Source: Gammaproteobacteria bacterium (GTDB taxonomy: Bacteria > Pseudomonadota > Gammaproteobacteria > Steroidobacterales > Rariloculaceae). From it: DNA of 64,000 bases. Within the stretch, counting starts at the first letter, position 1. Every line of letters begins with the position of its first letter. Location: positions 1 through 64,000 of the forward strand of contig PKRJ01000017.1 of assembly GCA_017577365.1 (NCBI GenBank), in the 5' to 3' direction. Under the pieces are notes generated by a model that saw only the letters and a list, made by a program, of their open reading frames with translations, had not been told where the DNA came from and ran no database searches. The position numbers were made by a program, and so were the translations under genes. Positions 62,691 through 64,000 of this stretch are shown piece after piece.

Positions 62691-62763
62691 CTTCCTTCTC
62701 CGTCCGCTTCGACGGTTCGAGCATCGCGGAGACGGCGTGACGGGGCCATCGGGGATAGCCGAA

Positions 62764-62781
62764 CCCCGCCCGCTGGCGGGG
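62764..62781 (-). terminator. Hairpin after cytochrome b561 gene
   Basis: Perfect CCCCGCC / GGCGGGG arms with a CGCT loop, about 50 bases downstream of the cytochrome b561 stop and before the SnoaL-like gene start. No T-run. Confidence 0.5.
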
Positions 62782-62829
62782 CGACCCAGCCCATGGGGAT
62801 TTCGGAGCGCTACCTACGCGCTCGCGGCG

Positions 62830-63399
62830 TTACCGCGATAGGCGAAACATTCGCCGAACGACGCCGTCGTTGCGGAACGCGTGATAGACGGCGCCGGCGA
62901 TATGCACGGACAGGACCGCGAGCAGCGCCCAGCACGTCCACAGATGGATATCCGAATAGAAAATGTTGAGATCCTCGTCCTCGCGGCCCCAATACGGCAG
63001 ATCGATCGTCCACCACAGCGTCGTGCCCCATCCGCTGTACGACGACGACAGGTACCCGCTGACGCACACGGCGAGGATCAGCACGTACAACGCGATGTGG
63101 TCGATCGTCGCGAGCCGCCTCATCCACGAGCTTTCCAGTGCCGGCGGCGCGGGCCGACGCTTCAACCGCACGAAAAGCAGCAGCCCGAGCAGGAAGACGA
63201 GCGTGATGCCGATGTTCTTGTGCAGCTGAAACGGGAACTCGCGGAATCTGAACTCCGACGACGGCAGCGGCAACGCGAGCATCCACCAGCTCGACGCGAA
63301 CAGAAAGAAGATCGAAACCGCGAGCAGCCAATGGATCACGACGGCCGTGCGGCTGTAGCCCGCCTCTTGCGGCGTCGCGTTACGTTCCTCGTGCTCCAT
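62830..63399 (-). CDS. Cytochrome b561
   Basis: 189 residues, four membrane helices. Haem-ligand candidates: AVVIHWLLAV (helix 1), FQLHKNIGIT (helix 2), and His residues in YSDIHLWTCWALLAVLSVHIAGAVYHAF (helix 4 region). Matches the prokaryotic cytochrome b561 family, which moves electrons between quinone and periplasmic acceptors such as superoxide. The neighbouring gene upstream, 15 bases away, encodes a membrane protein that may be its partner. Confidence 0.92.
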   Translation of the reverse strand: MEHEERNATPQEAGYSRTAVVIHWLLAVSIFFLFASSWWMLALPLPSSEFRFREFPFQLHKNIGITLVFLLGLLLFVRLKRRPAPPALESSWMRRLATIDHIALYVLILAVCVSGYLSSSYSGWGTTLWWTIDLPYWGREDEDLNIFYSDIHLWTCWALLAVLSVHIAGAVYHAFRNDGVVRRMFRLSR

Positions 63400-63414
63400 A
63401 CCGAGTCGTCTCGT

Positions 63415-63987
63415 TCAACGGGTGATTTCGGCGGTCGACGCGGCCCTACCCGCCACCGCACCCACGGTCATCATCATGTGAACGACGAACCACTGCAGAT
63501 GGTTCCAGAGATAGAGGCCGCGCAGTATCGGTCCGGCGTTGATCGCTCCGATGAAAGCGACGGCATCGATCAGCGCCAAACCGCCGAATACGGGAACGGC
63601 CACGGTCGCGGCCCAAGCGCGATGATCGACGAGCCCTGCGCCGACGACGATCGATACGAACGCGAGAATCGTCCCGAACGCGGACAAGGCGGTCATCAGC
63701 CCCGGGAACCACTCGGGTGCGGAGACGAGATAGCTGCGGACGTTGCTGACGAGCTGTTCGCACTCGGCGACGCTCAAGCCCTCCTCGATCAGCTCGTCCT
63801 CCGGGCATTCCGCCGGCGGCAGCTCACCGCTCGCGGGCGCCGCGATCGCGAACACGTGCTGCCTCGTCCACTCGGTGCCGTGAACGGCCACGAGCAGAAC
63901 CCCCAACACGATCGCGACGATGCCGAGCCAGCTCCGCCACGCCGCGCCGCGCGCGTTTCCGGCCATCGGTTGCATGGTGTCGGCCAT
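63415..63987 (-). CDS. Hypothetical four-helix membrane protein
   Basis: 190 residues. Membrane helices at about 20-40, 95-118, 127-147 and 160-183. A periplasmic loop (about 45-90) holds two Cys (PPAECPED and VAECEQL) that could form a disulfide. I do not recognise a family. The gene is upstream of the cytochrome b561 gene with a 15-base gap, so it is probably co-transcribed. Its promoter lies beyond the right edge of the window, which ends 13 bases after the start codon. Confidence 0.78.
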   Translation of the reverse strand: MADTMQPMAGNARGAAWRSWLGIVAIVLGVLLVAVHGTEWTRQHVFAIAAPASGELPPAECPEDELIEEGLSVAECEQLVSNVRSYLVSAPEWFPGLMTALSAFGTILAFVSIVVGAGLVDHRAWAATVAVPVFGGLALIDAVAFIGAINAGPILRGLYLWNHLQWFVVHMMMTVGAVAGRAASTAEITR

Positions 63988-64000
63988 ACCGGGACCTAAC

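Overview
This is a very GC-rich chromosomal window, nearly all coding, with genes packed on both strands. The gene content points to a respiratory proteobacterium, most likely a gammaproteobacterium. The main reasons are a 13-gene nuo operon in the E. coli order with a fused nuoCD, a SrkA/YihE-type kinase, a PBP1b gene followed by a TPR lipoprotein, a PA2779/PA2778-type pair, and copAB. The lineage is inferred from gene content only. I see no rRNA, tRNA, CRISPR array, transposase or phage gene.

Layout. 1-2795: RND efflux permease (cut by the window edge) and its membrane fusion protein, minus strand. 2990-5897: an HtrA-like protein without its catalytic His, then a small cytochrome cluster (cytochrome c'-like lipoprotein, unknown protein, cytochrome b, small membrane protein). 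5951-11283: SrkA-like kinase, an active/inactive pair of M16 peptidases, an esterase and a doubtful small gene. 11393-12079: a small XRE regulator behind a palindrome that resembles a restriction-modification C-box, and an 84-residue unknown. 12185-27480: nuoABCDEFGHIJKLMN (complex I), mostly joined by 1-4 base overlaps but interrupted by two long spacers; the nuoI-nuoJ spacer carries a repeat in three copies. 27529-31085: HDOD protein, REC-GGDEF-EAL protein and REC-Hpt protein. 31128-31980: MerR/TipA-like regulator with a textbook MerR promoter. 32033-38513: copA-copB behind a CueR-type promoter, nadA-nadB behind a palindromic operator, and a Nudix-wHTH regulator that probably acts there. 38564-42749: CynX-like MFS transporter, acyl-CoA ligase and an atypical Nramp protein. 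42944-46629: three genes for coiled-coil and membrane proteins of unknown function. 46766-50134: aldo/keto reductase and a PQQ- and haem-dependent alcohol dehydrogenase. 50199-50946: a low-GC patch with one small unknown gene. 50947-58385: AsmA-like protein, PBP1b, TPR lipoprotein, MFS transporter. 58543-59941: PA2779-like protein and C39-like peptidase. 59953-61807: NfeD-like protein and a MetE-C-like methyltransferase flanking a structured intergenic region. 61863-63987: a tandemly duplicated SnoaL-like protein, a cytochrome b561 and a membrane protein.

How the genes work together. Respiration dominates: complex I feeds electrons into quinone, the quinohaemoprotein dehydrogenase is periplasmic, and two separate cytochrome b clusters could exchange electrons with quinone. 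NAD synthesis and copper resistance each sit behind a recognisable regulatory site. The strongest leads for something undescribed are the 42944-46629 module, the HtrA pseudoprotease, the nested repeats inside the nuo operon, and the cytochrome cluster at 4001-5897.
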